Shown in pieces: positions 33,899 through 43,806 of a DNA stretch of 64,000 nucleotides (positions are counted from its first letter, which is position 1; the number at the start of each line of letters is the position of its first letter). The notes below the pieces were generated by a model. It worked only from the letters and a program-made list of their open reading frames with translations. It did not search any database and had not been told where the DNA came from. Position numbers and translations under genes: made by a program. The DNA is from Pseudomonadota bacterium (lineage in GTDB: Bacteria; Desulfobacterota; Desulfobulbia; Desulfobulbales; JAGXFP01). Location: contig JAHJIQ010000066.1 of NCBI GenBank assembly GCA_018823285.1, forward strand, positions 46,539 through 110,538. Reading direction: 5' to 3'.

Positions 33899-35281
33899 AT
33901 GCTGAAAAAATATCTGAGATTTTCTGCAGCTGCGTTAGTTCTCCTCTTCTCTATTGACCGGTTTGTCGTTTCCGGCTCCTGCGACCTTCTTTCCTGGGCG
34001 CTTCTTTTCCTGGCGGTACTCTCACTGATCCATGCCTTTTTTCGGGAGCGCTCGCCATCATCAATGGGGAAGCTCGTCAGTATTCTGCTTGTCCCGCTGA
34101 CGCTCCTGAGTAACCTGCTCCTTTTGATCGTGCTGGTCCTGATCGCCTTTAATTATCCCCCTGCAAAACCTGTGGCACCAAGAATCAAGATAGTTCAGCC
34201 GCCACCGGATCAGGCAGCCGGGTATGCCGAGTTGTTCACTCTCCTGGAAAATGGTGAGCAGGCCTGTTATTCGCTGCCGGGTGGTTTTTCGTGGCAAAAA
34301 GACAGGTATGATTATGCCTATCAGGGCATGGCCGAAATATTAAACGAAAGGTGCGGCGCGGAACGAGGCAGGCTGCTCGATTTTATTACGGCCGGTGTGA
34401 CGGGGAAACCTTTCAGCGAAATCGAGGGGCAACTCGGTCTTCCCATGTCCGAACCGATACCACGCTATAAAAATCTCGTTGATCTCTACCGGATCGAACT
34501 GCTGGATTTGACTCGGATGATCGACGAGGGAAGATCTGCCGAAGCATTTGCCGGATATCTGCTCCTCTGGCGAGGTGTCAGAAACCGGCTCGATTCACGA
34601 GACGGGTTGGTCAATGCGATGGCGAGCATTGCGATGGCGGGTTTTCTGGCGGATTTTTTTGAAACCGGGATTCTTGCCCTTGACCAGGGCATGGCTGAAG
34701 AGCTTCTTGAGAGCATGGATAGAATGCCCGCGCTTCTCGACAGCTCTCTGGCAGGGGGGCTGATGATCGAGTGTGCCGCAATCAGCAGTTTCATGCTGCA
34801 GGATCAAAAAGGAGCCGTCCCCCTGATTGTCGCCGGGCCCGGCAACGATCTGTATCGCAGTCTGGTTGCACGCTTTCTGCGCTGGCCCTTCTTCGATGTC
34901 AATGCCAATCGTGACTTCATCGATGGTCTCTTTGCCGAACAGATTGATATCGTCTACCTGCCGCGGGAACAGAAGGGAAAGAAAGCAGAAAACCTGAACG
35001 CCAGACTGCAGGAGATTGCGGACCACCCTTTTTCGCTGGTCAATCCAACCGGGCGTTTCCTGAACGCCATCGCGATGCCTGCAGTCGACAGCTATGACGG
35101 GAAAAAGGAGGCGGTGAAAGCCAGAATAACGGCCCTGACCTGGTTATTGAAATCGGTTGCCGGAAAAGACCCCGGGCTGTTGCCGGAAAACAGCGTCAAC
35201 GGGGAGCGATTTGTGGTCGAAGAGCAGGACGGCTTCCTGAAGATCAGTGGCGGTAATTTCTTTTTCAGGGTAAGGAAATAG
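33899..35281 (+). CDS. Membrane protein of unknown function
   Basis: A 460-residue protein not assigned to a known family. Three hydrophobic helices occupy the first ~90 residues (YLRFSAAALVLLFSI, LLSWALLFLAVLSLIHAF, LVSILLVPLTLLSNLLLLIV extending to LIAF). A large, mainly helical soluble domain follows (about 95-460), probably outside the cytoplasm. I chose ATG 33899 because the hydrophobic N-terminus begins there; an upstream in-frame stretch from 33758 lacks protein-like character. The GGGGG before the ATG may act as ribosome site. No neighbour shares its strand closely. Confidence 0.75.
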   Translation: MLKKYLRFSAAALVLLFSIDRFVVSGSCDLLSWALLFLAVLSLIHAFFRERSPSSMGKLVSILLVPLTLLSNLLLLIVLVLIAFNYPPAKPVAPRIKIVQPPPDQAAGYAELFTLLENGEQACYSLPGGFSWQKDRYDYAYQGMAEILNERCGAERGRLLDFITAGVTGKPFSEIEGQLGLPMSEPIPRYKNLVDLYRIELLDLTRMIDEGRSAEAFAGYLLLWRGVRNRLDSRDGLVNAMASIAMAGFLADFFETGILALDQGMAEELLESMDRMPALLDSSLAGGLMIECAAISSFMLQDQKGAVPLIVAGPGNDLYRSLVARFLRWPFFDVNANRDFIDGLFAEQIDIVYLPREQKGKKAENLNARLQEIADHPFSLVNPTGRFLNAIAMPAVDSYDGKKEAVKARITALTWLLKSVAGKDPGLLPENSVNGERFVVEEQDGFLKISGGNFFFRVRK

Positions 35282-35319
35282 AGTGTATGTGACAGAGATG
35301 GTCTGTGGGCAACAAATCA

Positions 35320-35385
35320 GGCTTAAGTTGAGCAGTTTGCCTGCTCGTACGAAGCGTATACCCGTAGGGTGAAAAATTCAGGAGT
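35320..35385 (+). repeat. Dispersed intergenic repeat, copy B
   Basis: GCTTAAGTTGAGCAGTTTGC, CTGCTCGTACGAAGCGTATA, CCCGTAGGGTGAAAAATTCA. Same family as 22581, 43587 and 58907. It contains the GAGCAG/CTGCTC inverted arms and ends just before the yqeY-like gene's ribosome site. Confidence 0.75.
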
Positions 35386-35393
35386 CATCGAGG

Positions 35394-35789
35394 ATGAGTT
35401 TGCAGGAAAAAATCAGAAGCGATCTCAAAGAGGCAATGAAGAGTAAGGACGAGGCCAGGACATCTGCCTTGCGGGTGCTGATTGGTGAGTTCGGCCGACA
35501 GGCCAGCAAGGAGCTTTCCGACCAGCAGATCCAGGGAATCATCCGCAAGCTGGTGAAATCCGAGCTGGAAATCCTTGAGAAATCCGGGGGGGACAGTTCC
35601 GATTACCTGGTCATTCTTGAAGGGTATCTTCCTAAACAACCGACCGAAGCGGAAATACGCGCCTGGATCAGTTCGAACATCAAGATGGACGAATTCAGGA
35701 ACAAGATGCAGGCCATGAAACCGATTATGGAACATTTTGCAGGAGCAGCGGACGGCAACATGGTCAAAAAAGTCCTTGAAAGCCTGTAG
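35394..35789 (+). CDS. YqeY/GatB-tail domain protein
   Basis: A 131-residue YqeY-family protein (MSLQEKIRSDLKEAMKSKDE ... LRVLIGEFGRQA, EGYLPKQPTEAEI, GAADGNMVKKVLES). The domain is the same as the helical tail of GatB that contacts tRNA; the function of stand-alone YqeY is not established. AGGAG lies nine bases before the ATG, at the edge of a dispersed repeat. Confidence 0.93.
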   Translation: MSLQEKIRSDLKEAMKSKDEARTSALRVLIGEFGRQASKELSDQQIQGIIRKLVKSELEILEKSGGDSSDYLVILEGYLPKQPTEAEIRAWISSNIKMDEFRNKMQAMKPIMEHFAGAADGNMVKKVLESL

Positions 35790-35867
35790 CGGCTCGGTGT
35801 CGAGTCTCTCGGGTGGTTTATGCTGACGAGTTGATTCGAAAAGAGGGGGCTGCACTGGAGGTGTCTG

Positions 35868-36461
35868 GTGGGTGGAATCAAAGAGCTTAGGATTGAGGTT
35901 GCCGATTGCGGGGTGCATGCACTCCTGGCAGGCGAAGGTGAAGGCAGGGATGTCATCCTTCTCCATGGCATGAAATTTCAGGCCGAAACCTGGAAACAGA
36001 CCGGCACTCTTGAAATACTTGCCGGAGCCGGATTCAGGTGTCTCGCCCTTGATATGCCGGGTTTCGGAAAATCGCCGGCGGCCGAGTTGGCGCCGGCAGA
36101 AGTGCTGGTATCGGTGATTTCCCAGATGGGGATGGCCCGACCGGTTTTGATCGGGCCTTCGATGGGTGGCAGGATTTGTCTTGAGTTCTGCCTGTCTTGC
36201 CCGGAGCAGGTTGGGGCTCTGGTTCTGGTTGGTCCGATCGGGATTCCTGAAAACAGAAGGCGTCTCCGGGAGATCCGGATTCCGGTTCTTGCCATCTGGG
36301 GGGGAGAGGATTCAGTGTCACCCCTTGAATATGGCCAGGTTCTGGAAAGAGAAATCCCCGGCAGCAGGCTCAAGGTTATTTCCGGCGCTCCTCACCCCTG
36401 TTACCTCGAACATGGTGATGTCTTCCACGAGGAGGTTCTCGATTTTCTCAAAAATCTGTGA
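35868..36461 (+). CDS. Small alpha/beta-hydrolase
   Basis: A 197-residue alpha/beta-fold hydrolase near the short end for the fold. VILLHGMKFQAETW gives the oxyanion loop, LIGPSMGGR the nucleophile serine, IWGGEDSVSP the acid and SGAPHPCYLE the histidine, so the triad is complete. The cap is minimal, as in ABHD14/CIB-type proteins. It begins with GTG, supported by GGAGG six bases upstream. Substrate unknown. The stop overlaps a possible GTG of the following small frame. Confidence 0.9.
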   Translation: MGGIKELRIEVADCGVHALLAGEGEGRDVILLHGMKFQAETWKQTGTLEILAGAGFRCLALDMPGFGKSPAAELAPAEVLVSVISQMGMARPVLIGPSMGGRICLEFCLSCPEQVGALVLVGPIGIPENRRRLREIRIPVLAIWGGEDSVSPLEYGQVLEREIPGSRLKVISGAPHPCYLEHGDVFHEEVLDFLKNL

Positions 36462-36496
36462 AACAGAGACGGCTGAAAAATTTCCGCCAGAGTGAG

Positions 36497-36640
36497 ATGA
36501 TTGTCTGTTCAAGATGCGGCAGGGGGATATGCGGCAGATTGGAAAACTCAGGCTTTCAATATCTTCGGGGGGAACTGCTGTGTCCGGAATGTCTGGCCGA
36601 GGAAAATAGCTGCGGCTGTTCAGACCCGGTTGATGAGTAG
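36497..36640 (+). CDS. Small Cys-rich zinc-ribbon-like protein
   Basis: A 47-residue frame, MIVCSRCGRGICGRLENSG then LLCPECLAEENSCGC. CxxC and CPEC pairs are 27 residues apart, typical for a zinc ribbon. A GTG at 36458 that overlaps the hydrolase stop (GTGA) is an alternative start and would couple translation. No family recognised. Confidence 0.5.
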   Translation: MIVCSRCGRGICGRLENSGFQYLRGELLCPECLAEENSCGCSDPVDE

Positions 36641-36749
36641 CATGATCTGCATTATCCCCACCGGGATCTCGAAGAAATATGCTGATAGGAGCCTTAAGGT
36701 AACGGGGTTCCTTGATATCCGGAGAACCCCCGGGAGCGTATCGTGCTGA

Positions 36750-37793
36750 TTACTGGTCCCTGAAACGGGCCGCCAGCTCGGTGACCGCCATTGCGTATCG
36801 GTTGGAGTTGTTCCACTTGGTAATGGCCTGAAAATTCGGATACCCGGCCAGATAGCGCATTCCGCCGCCATTCAGTTCCAGACCTACAATGGTGAGGTCG
36901 CGGTTTTCCGGAGGTTGCGGCAGATCAATGCCCTGGATTTTTGCCACGACCTGCCAGTTTACCAGACCCTTTCTCCCTTTTTTGTAAGCCGCCTCAAGCT
37001 CTTCCCCTTTGAGGACCGGGCCGAGGTCCTGATACACCGGACTTCCCGCTTCCCAGTTATACCTGTGCAGGTAGTTTGCGATACTGGCGAGAATGTCGGG
37101 AATTGAGGCCCAGACATCCCTCCGTCCGTCCTGGTCGTAATCAACGGCGTATTCCCTGAAACTCGATGGAATGAACTGGGTCTGGCCAAATGCTCCGCCA
37201 TAGGACCCGGTGATCGAGAGGGGGTCGACATTGTTCTCGCGGCAGAGCAGCAGATAGTGGATCAGCTGGTCCCGGTAGAACTTGCTGCGCCGGGGGTAGG
37301 CGTCAAACATCGTATTCAGGGTGCGAAACATGTTGAAGGCGCCCTTGTGTTTGCCGTATTGGCTCTCGATACCCCAGATCGCGACCACGATCTCCTTTTC
37401 AACCCCCAGATCTTTTTCGATTCGGGCAAGGATGTCCTTGAATTTATCGAGATTCTTTCGGCCTTCGGAGATGTTTTTGGCAGTAATGAACCGGGGGTAG
37501 TAATCATACCACGGACGGGCTTCCCACTGGGTGTCCATCAGTTCCAGAACCCTTCTGCGGATGGTGACGCCTCGAAACAGTTTTTCCAGTTCCCGGCGGC
37601 TGAAGTTGTGTTTCACCTGCAGTTCGGCAAAAAGCTCCTGGTATCGCGGGGAGTTCAGGTTGATGGTCTGGCCGTCCTTGACGAGATCGGCGGCCAATGG
37701 TTTTTCGGCCTCAGCGGCAGCGGACGGTCCGGAGGACAGGACGAGGGTTAATAACAGAATGGGCAAACACCCTCGATTGAAGAAAGTATGCAA
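36750..37793 (-). CDS. mltB: Lytic murein transglycosylase B (MltB family)
   Basis: A 347-residue exported enzyme that cleaves peptidoglycan to form 1,6-anhydro-muropeptides. A signal peptide (about 1-26, LPILLLTLVLSSGPSAAA) lacks a lipobox cysteine, so it is probably soluble periplasmic rather than a lipoprotein. The catalytic glutamate lies in IWGIESQYG, with FNMFRTLNTM, SYGGAFGQTQFIPSSFREYA and YDQDGRRDVWASIPDILASI as further family blocks. Normal length; the neighbours are unrelated. Confidence 0.95.
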   Translation of the reverse strand: MHTFFNRGCLPILLLTLVLSSGPSAAAEAEKPLAADLVKDGQTINLNSPRYQELFAELQVKHNFSRRELEKLFRGVTIRRRVLELMDTQWEARPWYDYYPRFITAKNISEGRKNLDKFKDILARIEKDLGVEKEIVVAIWGIESQYGKHKGAFNMFRTLNTMFDAYPRRSKFYRDQLIHYLLLCRENNVDPLSITGSYGGAFGQTQFIPSSFREYAVDYDQDGRRDVWASIPDILASIANYLHRYNWEAGSPVYQDLGPVLKGEELEAAYKKGRKGLVNWQVVAKIQGIDLPQPPENRDLTIVGLELNGGGMRYLAGYPNFQAITKWNNSNRYAMAVTELAARFRDQ

Positions 37794-37816
37794 TTGTTCT
37801 CTCCCTGTGAATTAAA

Positions 37817-38776
37817 TCATGCGCTGAAGGTTTCGCTGAAGGCGGTGATGAATTCCTCCAGCATCCGCTCCGGGAGGCTGTTGACTCCCGCGGCAGCCGC
37901 TCTGCCCCCGCCGGTTGGAAACTTGCGGCACAGGGTGTCGGCGCCTGTTCGGTTGGCAAGGGGGGCCCTGATGCTTGCCAGCAGGGTCCGGTCGCCGTTG
38001 TCAACCAGCAGGGCATGGGCCTGGTTCTCTCTCTCCCTGGCCTTCTCATTCATAAAAACCCCGGCAACCCTTCTGCTCCAAGACTCATCCGGCATCAGAT
38101 AGATCCTGCCGGCGGCGGTTTCCCGGAACAGGTCGGTTTGGCGGGCTCTTTCCATATCGTCCTTGAACCCGTCGCGAAGTTTTTTCAGGACTTCGGAGTC
38201 GCGGTGGAATTCCAGCGGGTTCCGGTATGGCTTTACGGCATTATACAACTCAAGCGGATGAAAATAAAGGTCGGTCGGCGTTTTCCCGTAGCTGTTGTAG
38301 TTGAGCAACTCACCGACCTCCCGGAGATTCGTGGTTTCCTCCCCGGAAAGAGAGAGGCTTTCTGCGGCAAGTTGGGCGGGTGCATGCAGGTTGTCGCCGA
38401 ACGCGCCGACAATAGCCCAGGGCCGGTGTCGGCCGGCGAGTAAATTGTCGACGATCAGGGAGGTGCAGAGCTCGGGGGCGGGGAGAATCGTCGCTTCCAG
38501 GTTTGCCGAAGTCGGGATCTCTCCGGCGAAATGATGATCAATGTATCGCACTCGGTTGCCGGCGAGAATCTGCAGCAGGGATGCGCGGTTGCTGTCCAGA
38601 GAGATGTCGAGCACGGTGATGGTTGCATTCCGGACTTCGACAAGCCGGTCGAGGAGCCGGATATCCCTTTTCACGCCGGTGACGAGGATTGCCCCGGGTT
38701 CCGGTCCGGCCAGCCGGAGCTGGTGCAGGGCGCAGATGCCGTCGGCATCACCATTAAACACATCATAGACCTGCAA
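37817..38776 (-). CDS. DHH/DHHA1-family phosphoesterase-like protein
   Basis: A 319-residue DHH superfamily protein. The N-terminal metal motifs are DVFNGDADG, VLDISLDSN and YIDHH (the DHH signature); the C-terminal DHHA1-like part ends GGGRAAAAGVNSLP. Relatives cleave phosphodiester bonds in nanoRNA or cyclic dinucleotides, but a D-x-D change in the first motif and the unusual spacing leave the substrate open. It follows lptD on the minus strand, separated by the heptanucleotide array. Confidence 0.88.
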   Translation of the reverse strand: MQVYDVFNGDADGICALHQLRLAGPEPGAILVTGVKRDIRLLDRLVEVRNATITVLDISLDSNRASLLQILAGNRVRYIDHHFAGEIPTSANLEATILPAPELCTSLIVDNLLAGRHRPWAIVGAFGDNLHAPAQLAAESLSLSGEETTNLREVGELLNYNSYGKTPTDLYFHPLELYNAVKPYRNPLEFHRDSEVLKKLRDGFKDDMERARQTDLFRETAAGRIYLMPDESWSRRVAGVFMNEKARERENQAHALLVDNGDRTLLASIRAPLANRTGADTLCRKFPTGGGRAAAAGVNSLPERMLEEFITAFSETFSA

Positions 38777-38873
38777 GGGGAGATCTCCATTTTTTCATGT
38801 CGGCATCACTCCGGTTAACCTCCGGATGTGGCCGAAAAATATGTTGACAGCAGTTTTCAATACCGGCATTTTT

Positions 38874-38977
38874 TTTTCACTTTTCACTTTTCACTTTTCA
38901 CTTTTCACTTTTCACTTTTCACTTTTCACTTTTCACTTTTCACTTTTCACTTTTCACTTTTCACTTTTCACTTTTTT
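38874..38977. repeat. Tandem heptanucleotide array (CACTTTT)n
   Basis: About fourteen uninterrupted copies of CACTTTT on the plus strand. The array abuts the stop codon of lptD (38976-38978). The unit is nearly the same as the (CACTCTT)n array at 49849. Confidence 0.95.
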
Positions 38978-41360
38978 AAAGGTTTGATCGATCCCACTCC
39001 CAGGCCTTGCCGATTCCGGTCAGGGTGATAGTCGCCATGACTTTTCTGTCTTCAGAATTTTCCGAAACTGAAATTTCCAGGTCCCAGCATCCCGGGGTAT
39101 AGATCAGGCCCAGGGATTCGTTGGTTTTATGGTCGGTGAGAAACGAACGCGTTGTGCTGTAACTTGCCGACAGCAGCCGGTGGAGCTTTGTCCGGGCGGT
39201 CGTGGTCAGGTCCCGGGCCGAGCCTTTGCGGTAATTATAGTCGATTGAAAAAATGTCGTTGCGGGTATTGCTGTAATTACTGCTCAGGGTATAGCCGGTG
39301 ACGCCGTTTCCGTAAACGTTCAGGGTGGTGTAATAATGGAGGTAGAGGTTCGCCAGCGGGTAGACTTCAATGTCGAGCAGCAGATCGGATAACGGTCTGC
39401 GCTTATCTTCCGGGCCAGTGGAGGCACGTCGGGCTTCCCTGATGTTGAACGACTGGCTCAGCTTGATACTGCCGAGGTTTCTGGAGTAGGAACTTCCCTC
39501 GCTGTTCAGGCCGCTGAGCAAAAAATAATTATTCAGCTGCCAGGTGGCGTGGTTGATCAGCTGCAAACGGTCAGTGTTGTCAAGATCAGGCAGGTCGCTC
39601 TGATCTTCGGTGTAGAGATAGTTGTATTTCAGATTCGGGCGGAAGGTGTGCCGGATGAGTTCAAGGCTGGCGAAATCAGGCCTGAAGTCCCGGGAGAGAA
39701 CTCCCGCCGCATTGGCCGATATCTCCCAGCCGGTGCGGTTGTTATTCCGTTCAGAATTCCAGCTGGCAGAGCCGGTGTCGCCATAGGTTTCGATCCGGTA
39801 AAAAGTTTCACGGAGCCCGGCCGAAACCACGCCTTCAACACTCCGGCCGAGAGGTATGGGCAGGATCAGGCGCGGAGTCATGTCGAGGCGGTGGTAACCA
39901 AATCCCTCTTTTTGATAATAATTCAGGTATTCGGAATCCCAGCCGAAAGTGACCGGCAGGGAGGCGATCGGCAGACGGCTCTTCAACATGATTCTGGGCA
40001 GGGTCTGGAGAGGGGGGGAAGGGTTGTAATCTGCCAGGGCATTGTCCGTATAGCGTAATTCCATTCCGCCGGTGGTCTGTTCGCCCCGGGTGGAAAAATG
40101 CAGGATTGATTCCCGGAAATCGAGGCTTGCTTCCTGGAAGCCGCGATTGAAGTGGGTCACCATCTCCCGGTTGGTCTTGTCGAAGCCGTTGACGGTTTCC
40201 CGGAATTCGTGCAGGAAATCCTGGTCCGAAACACTATCCAGATCGATTTTCAGGGCCATCTTTCCGGAAAACTCATGATCCAGCATGCCCCGCAGCCAGT
40301 AGCGGTCTTTTCTGGTCCGTAAATAGCCGTCTTTCCGGTAGTCGTCGTTGCTGAGAGGCGGTCCCTGGTCGACGGTCAGGTCGCCGAGGTAGCTGGTGCC
40401 GATTGAAAAGAGCGAATGAAAATCAGAAACATGACGGATGTCGATTCCGGTGAGGGCGCCTCGCCTGCTGTAATACCCAGGGTAGAGGGTCATGTCGCTG
40501 CTCGGTGAGAGGTTGATGAAGTATGGGGCCACAAGACCGGCGCCGTCCCGGCTGGACATGGAGATTTCCGGGAAGAGGAATCCGCTCGCTCTGCTGACCT
40601 TGGCCGGAAGGACCATGAACGGCGAGTACAGGATCGGCAATTTTTTGGCGCGGAGGGATGAGTGTTTCAGATAGGCCATGCCGTCGATTTCAATGGTTGC
40701 CTCGCTGCAGCGGATCGACCAGTCGGGGGACCTCCCTTCCTTGATGGCGCAGGCGGTGATCAGGCCATCGGTCAGTCTGAAGGTGTTTTCCCCGGTTTTT
40801 TCCACCAGGGCTCCTGTGAAACGGAGGGTCTGGCCGGCCATGGTGACGGCTGATTCCTTCAGGCTGCCGGTCTGGTCCTTTAAATTTATGCGGGCTTCAC
40901 TGGCGGTGATCTTGCTGTCACGATCATTGATCGTCACCTTGCCCTTTGCTTCAACCAGGGATTCGGCGGAAAAATAAGTGACTGAATCAGCGCTGATTCT
41001 CACCGGGTCGCGGTTCGGGGTGTTGAAGTATTCCATCAGCACATTGCCGTCGGCAACGGTTCTGGCGGGGTTGTCAAAAGAGATCATCCGGTCGGAGGTG
41101 ATGGTCCAGGCCCCGGCCTGCATTTCCTGAGCGCCGATCCGGTGGGCAGACAGAAAAAACAGCAGCATGACCAAGGAAAGGGTGGTTCGGAACCCGATCC
41201 TGCATGGGAGGCTGTATATGCCGGTAAATTCCAAATGCAAGGCTTGAGAGAATCCCTTGAGATAAATTACCGACCGGGCATGAAGGCGTAAAATCCTCCA
41301 GCCCGGCCAAGGTTGGTTGAGCATGCGCTGCGTTCCGTCACCCCGCACCAAGGGGTGCAA
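38976..41360 (-). CDS. lptD: LPS-assembly protein LptD (OstA/Imp)
   Basis: Outer-membrane beta-barrel that inserts lipopolysaccharide. The signal peptide core is LSLVMLLFFLSA, followed by the OstA/LptA-like periplasmic domain (WTITSDRMISFDNPARTVAD, GKVTINDRDSKITASEAR) and a long barrel (from about residue 240) with family blocks such as LPILYSPFMVLPAKVSRASG and FLFPEISMSSRDGAGL. Up to 794 residues. The true start is uncertain: the ATG at 41360 gives an unusually long leader, and a TTG at 41234 would place the signal peptide properly. Two cysteines in the N-domain/early barrel could serve the disulfide. The gene implies an LPS-bearing outer membrane. Confidence 0.93.
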   Translation of the reverse strand: MHPLVRGDGTQRMLNQPWPGWRILRLHARSVIYLKGFSQALHLEFTGIYSLPCRIGFRTTLSLVMLLFFLSAHRIGAQEMQAGAWTITSDRMISFDNPARTVADGNVLMEYFNTPNRDPVRISADSVTYFSAESLVEAKGKVTINDRDSKITASEARINLKDQTGSLKESAVTMAGQTLRFTGALVEKTGENTFRLTDGLITACAIKEGRSPDWSIRCSEATIEIDGMAYLKHSSLRAKKLPILYSPFMVLPAKVSRASGFLFPEISMSSRDGAGLVAPYFINLSPSSDMTLYPGYYSRRGALTGIDIRHVSDFHSLFSIGTSYLGDLTVDQGPPLSNDDYRKDGYLRTRKDRYWLRGMLDHEFSGKMALKIDLDSVSDQDFLHEFRETVNGFDKTNREMVTHFNRGFQEASLDFRESILHFSTRGEQTTGGMELRYTDNALADYNPSPPLQTLPRIMLKSRLPIASLPVTFGWDSEYLNYYQKEGFGYHRLDMTPRLILPIPLGRSVEGVVSAGLRETFYRIETYGDTGSASWNSERNNNRTGWEISANAAGVLSRDFRPDFASLELIRHTFRPNLKYNYLYTEDQSDLPDLDNTDRLQLINHATWQLNNYFLLSGLNSEGSSYSRNLGSIKLSQSFNIREARRASTGPEDKRRPLSDLLLDIEVYPLANLYLHYYTTLNVYGNGVTGYTLSSNYSNTRNDIFSIDYNYRKGSARDLTTTARTKLHRLLSASYSTTRSFLTDHKTNESLGLIYTPGCWDLEISVSENSEDRKVMATITLTGIGKAWEWDRSNL

Positions 41361-41407
41361 ATGCCCGCCAGGGATGTTTTCCTACTTCAGGCAGAGTTTC
41401 CCCCGGA

Positions 41408-43072
41408 TCAGGCTTTCAGAATCGCGCCGGTGCTTCCGGAGGTTACCATCTTCGCGTAGCGGGCGACGTAGCCGCTGGTTATCTTTGGCGGCGGCGGTTG
41501 CCAGCCGCGTTTTCTCTCGGCAAGAATCTCGTCGCTGACTTCAAGGGCAATCAAGCGTTTCGGGATATCAATGGCAATCGTGTCACCCTCTTCAATGAGC
41601 CCGATAGGCCCACCCTCGGCAGCTTCGGGGGAGATATGCCCCAGGCATGCCCCTTGCGTGCCGCCGCTGAAACGACCGTCGGTGATAAGCGCCACACTGT
41701 TGCCGAGACCCATGCCGATGATCGCGGAAGTCGGAGAGAGCATTTCCGGCATCCCGGGCCCGCCTTTTGGTCCGCAGTAGCGGATGACCACAACGTCTCC
41801 GGCCTTGATTTCGCCGCCGAGGATGGCTTTCTGTGCCTCTTCCTCTGAATTGTAGACCCGTGCCGGGCCTTTATGGTTGAGCATCTCCGGCAGGACGGCC
41901 GATTGTTTGACCACCGCCCCTTCCGGCGCCAGATTGCCGTAGAGTACAGCGATGCCGCCTTCCTTATGATACGGATTGCTGACCGGTCGGATGATTTCGT
42001 GGTCCCGGACTTTTGCCTTGGCAAGATTTTCACCGAGGGTTTTTCCGGTAGCGGTCATAACCTCAAGATTGAGGCCGGACCCGGTGTTCAGGAGTTCCTT
42101 CATGACTGCCTGAACGCCGCCGGATTCGTCCAGCTGCTGCAGGCTGTGTGGTCCGCCCGGAATCAGACTGCAGATATGCGGGGTCTTCAGACTCACCTCA
42201 TTAAAGGAAGTCAGGGGCAGCTCAATGCCCGCTTCATAGGCGATTGCCGGGACATGCAGGACCGTGTTGGTTGAACAGCCGAGGGCCATATCGACCGCCA
42301 TGGCATTTTCAAACGCTTTGACGGTTGCGATGTCCCGCGGCCGGATGTTTTTTTCCAGCAGACCCATGATTGCCATCCCGGCCTGTTTGGCAAGACGGAT
42401 TCTGGCTGCGGACACCGCGGGAATGGTGCCATTCCCCGGGAGGCCGAGTCCGATCGCCTCGGTCAGGCAGTTCATGGAGTTGGCGGTGAACATCCCGGCA
42501 CACGAGCCGCACCCCGGGCAGGCTGAATTTTCCAGCTCGTTTAAGTCTTCCTCGCTCATGGTCTTCGCCTTGACCTTGCCGACCCCTTCAAAAACACTGA
42601 CCAGGTGTACATCTTTTCCTTGAAAACGGCCGGTAAGCATCGGCCCGCCGCTGACCATCAGGGCGGGGATATTGACCCTGAGCATCGCCATCAGCATCCC
42701 GGGAGTGACCTTGTCGCAGTTCGGGATCAGAACAAGCCCGTCAAAAGGATGGGCCTGGGCCATGATCTCAACCGAATCGGCAATGATCTCGCGGCTGGCA
42801 AGGGAATATTTCATCCCCTGGTGATTCATGGCGATCCCATCGCAGACGCCGATGGTCCCGAACGAAATCGGAGTGCCGCCGGCCATCCGGATACCGGTTT
42901 TGACCGCTTCCAGAATTCTGTCGAGATGGATGTGCCCGGGAATAATCTCGTTGTGGGCATGTCCGACACCGATCAGGGGACGCTGGATCTCTTCGTCGGT
43001 GTAACCCATTGCTTTCAGAAGGGAGCGGTGCGGCGCTCTCTCAAGCCCTTTTTTCATCAGATCACTGCGCAT
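41408..43072 (-). CDS. ilvD: Dihydroxy-acid dehydratase
   Basis: A 554-residue iron-sulfur dehydratase for the penultimate step of valine, isoleucine and leucine precursor synthesis. Signatures [10 protein letters not shown] and [19 protein letters not shown] carry the cluster cysteines; [19 protein letters not shown] is the C-terminal family block. The start [19 protein letters not shown] has GGAGG upstream. No other ilv gene is adjacent. Full length, no damage. Confidence 0.97.
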   Translation of the reverse strand: MRSDLMKKGLERAPHRSLLKAMGYTDEEIQRPLIGVGHAHNEIIPGHIHLDRILEAVKTGIRMAGGTPISFGTIGVCDGIAMNHQGMKYSLASREIIADSVEIMAQAHPFDGLVLIPNCDKVTPGMLMAMLRVNIPALMVSGGPMLTGRFQGKDVHLVSVFEGVGKVKAKTMSEEDLNELENSACPGCGSCAGMFTANSMNCLTEAIGLGLPGNGTIPAVSAARIRLAKQAGMAIMGLLEKNIRPRDIATVKAFENAMAVDMALGCSTNTVLHVPAIAYEAGIELPLTSFNEVSLKTPHICSLIPGGPHSLQQLDESGGVQAVMKELLNTGSGLNLEVMTATGKTLGENLAKAKVRDHEIIRPVSNPYHKEGGIAVLYGNLAPEGAVVKQSAVLPEMLNHKGPARVYNSEEEAQKAILGGEIKAGDVVVIRYCGPKGGPGMPEMLSPTSAIIGMGLGNSVALITDGRFSGGTQGACLGHISPEAAEGGPIGLIEEGDTIAIDIPKRLIALEVSDEILAERKRGWQPPPPKITSGYVARYAKMVTSGSTGAILKA

Positions 43073-43586
43073 TGTTTCCTCCAGAGGATGTGTCCGGTCA
43101 AATGGTCTGAAAATTCCGAGAAATTCTGGCGCCCTGAACCGGGTGTGTTTGCGGGCATCAGACAGGGTCGGAATTTTATTCTCGGTGAATCAGGCCGGGA
43201 TTTCAGTCGGTCGTGTGAAAAGTCACAAGACGGACGGCCAGTGCCATCCAACTCGTTGATTGAACGATATCAAGATTGGCCGGTTATGGTTTTTATGAAG
43301 TTGTCTCTCTGCTGCGATTTTTTCAAAAATACGCCCCGGTCCGGGCAGTGTCAACCCATATATTTAGAACCGTTGCGGAAATCATTAACGCAAAAGCGGA
43401 GATGTTGCACGCAGTAATAGATTCCTCCGCCGGGGACCATCTCTGGAACCCTGCGGCGCATGGCGATCCGTATATCTTGTAAAATATAAATATTATCAAT
43501 ATGTTACGATGGGGTCTCCGCTCTTCTCCAGGTTCAGGATTCCTGATGCCGGGCAGGTTGCCGGTGATCGGTGTTCGGAAAGAATA
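43073..43586. other. Intergenic region between ilvD and the radical SAM gene
   Basis: About 510 bases up to the dispersed repeat. No supportable gene; the minus-strand frame across it has no recognisable feature. It should contain the ilvD promoter, but no riboswitch or leader peptide with Ile/Val/Leu codons was recognised. Confidence 0.4.
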
Positions 43587-43645
43587 AAAGCTGAGTTGAG
43601 CAGCTCGTCTGCTCGTACGAAACTTATCCCCGCAGGGTGAAAATA
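43587..43645 (+). repeat. Dispersed intergenic repeat, copy C
   Basis: AAAGCTGAGTTGAGCAGCTC, GTCTGCTCGTACGAAACTTA, TCCCCGCAGGGTGAAAATAA. It lies immediately before the longest possible start of the radical SAM gene. Confidence 0.75.
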
Positions 43646-43806
43646 ATATGAAATATCCTGAACAAAAGGGATTCATTTCTTGCCAACTTATTGAATTTGT
43701 TATAGATTGGCTGCATGAAGCAATCGTCTCAGATATCCGGTCAGGGCGGCATGTGTCCGGCCCGTCTGCCATGCCCTCCAACGTATCCAGCCGCGCAATT
43801 CCATTG

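Noticed and set aside
38828..39028. Plus-strand frame with repeated FHFSLFT residues
   Set aside because: It is the translation of the heptanucleotide array, not a protein gene.
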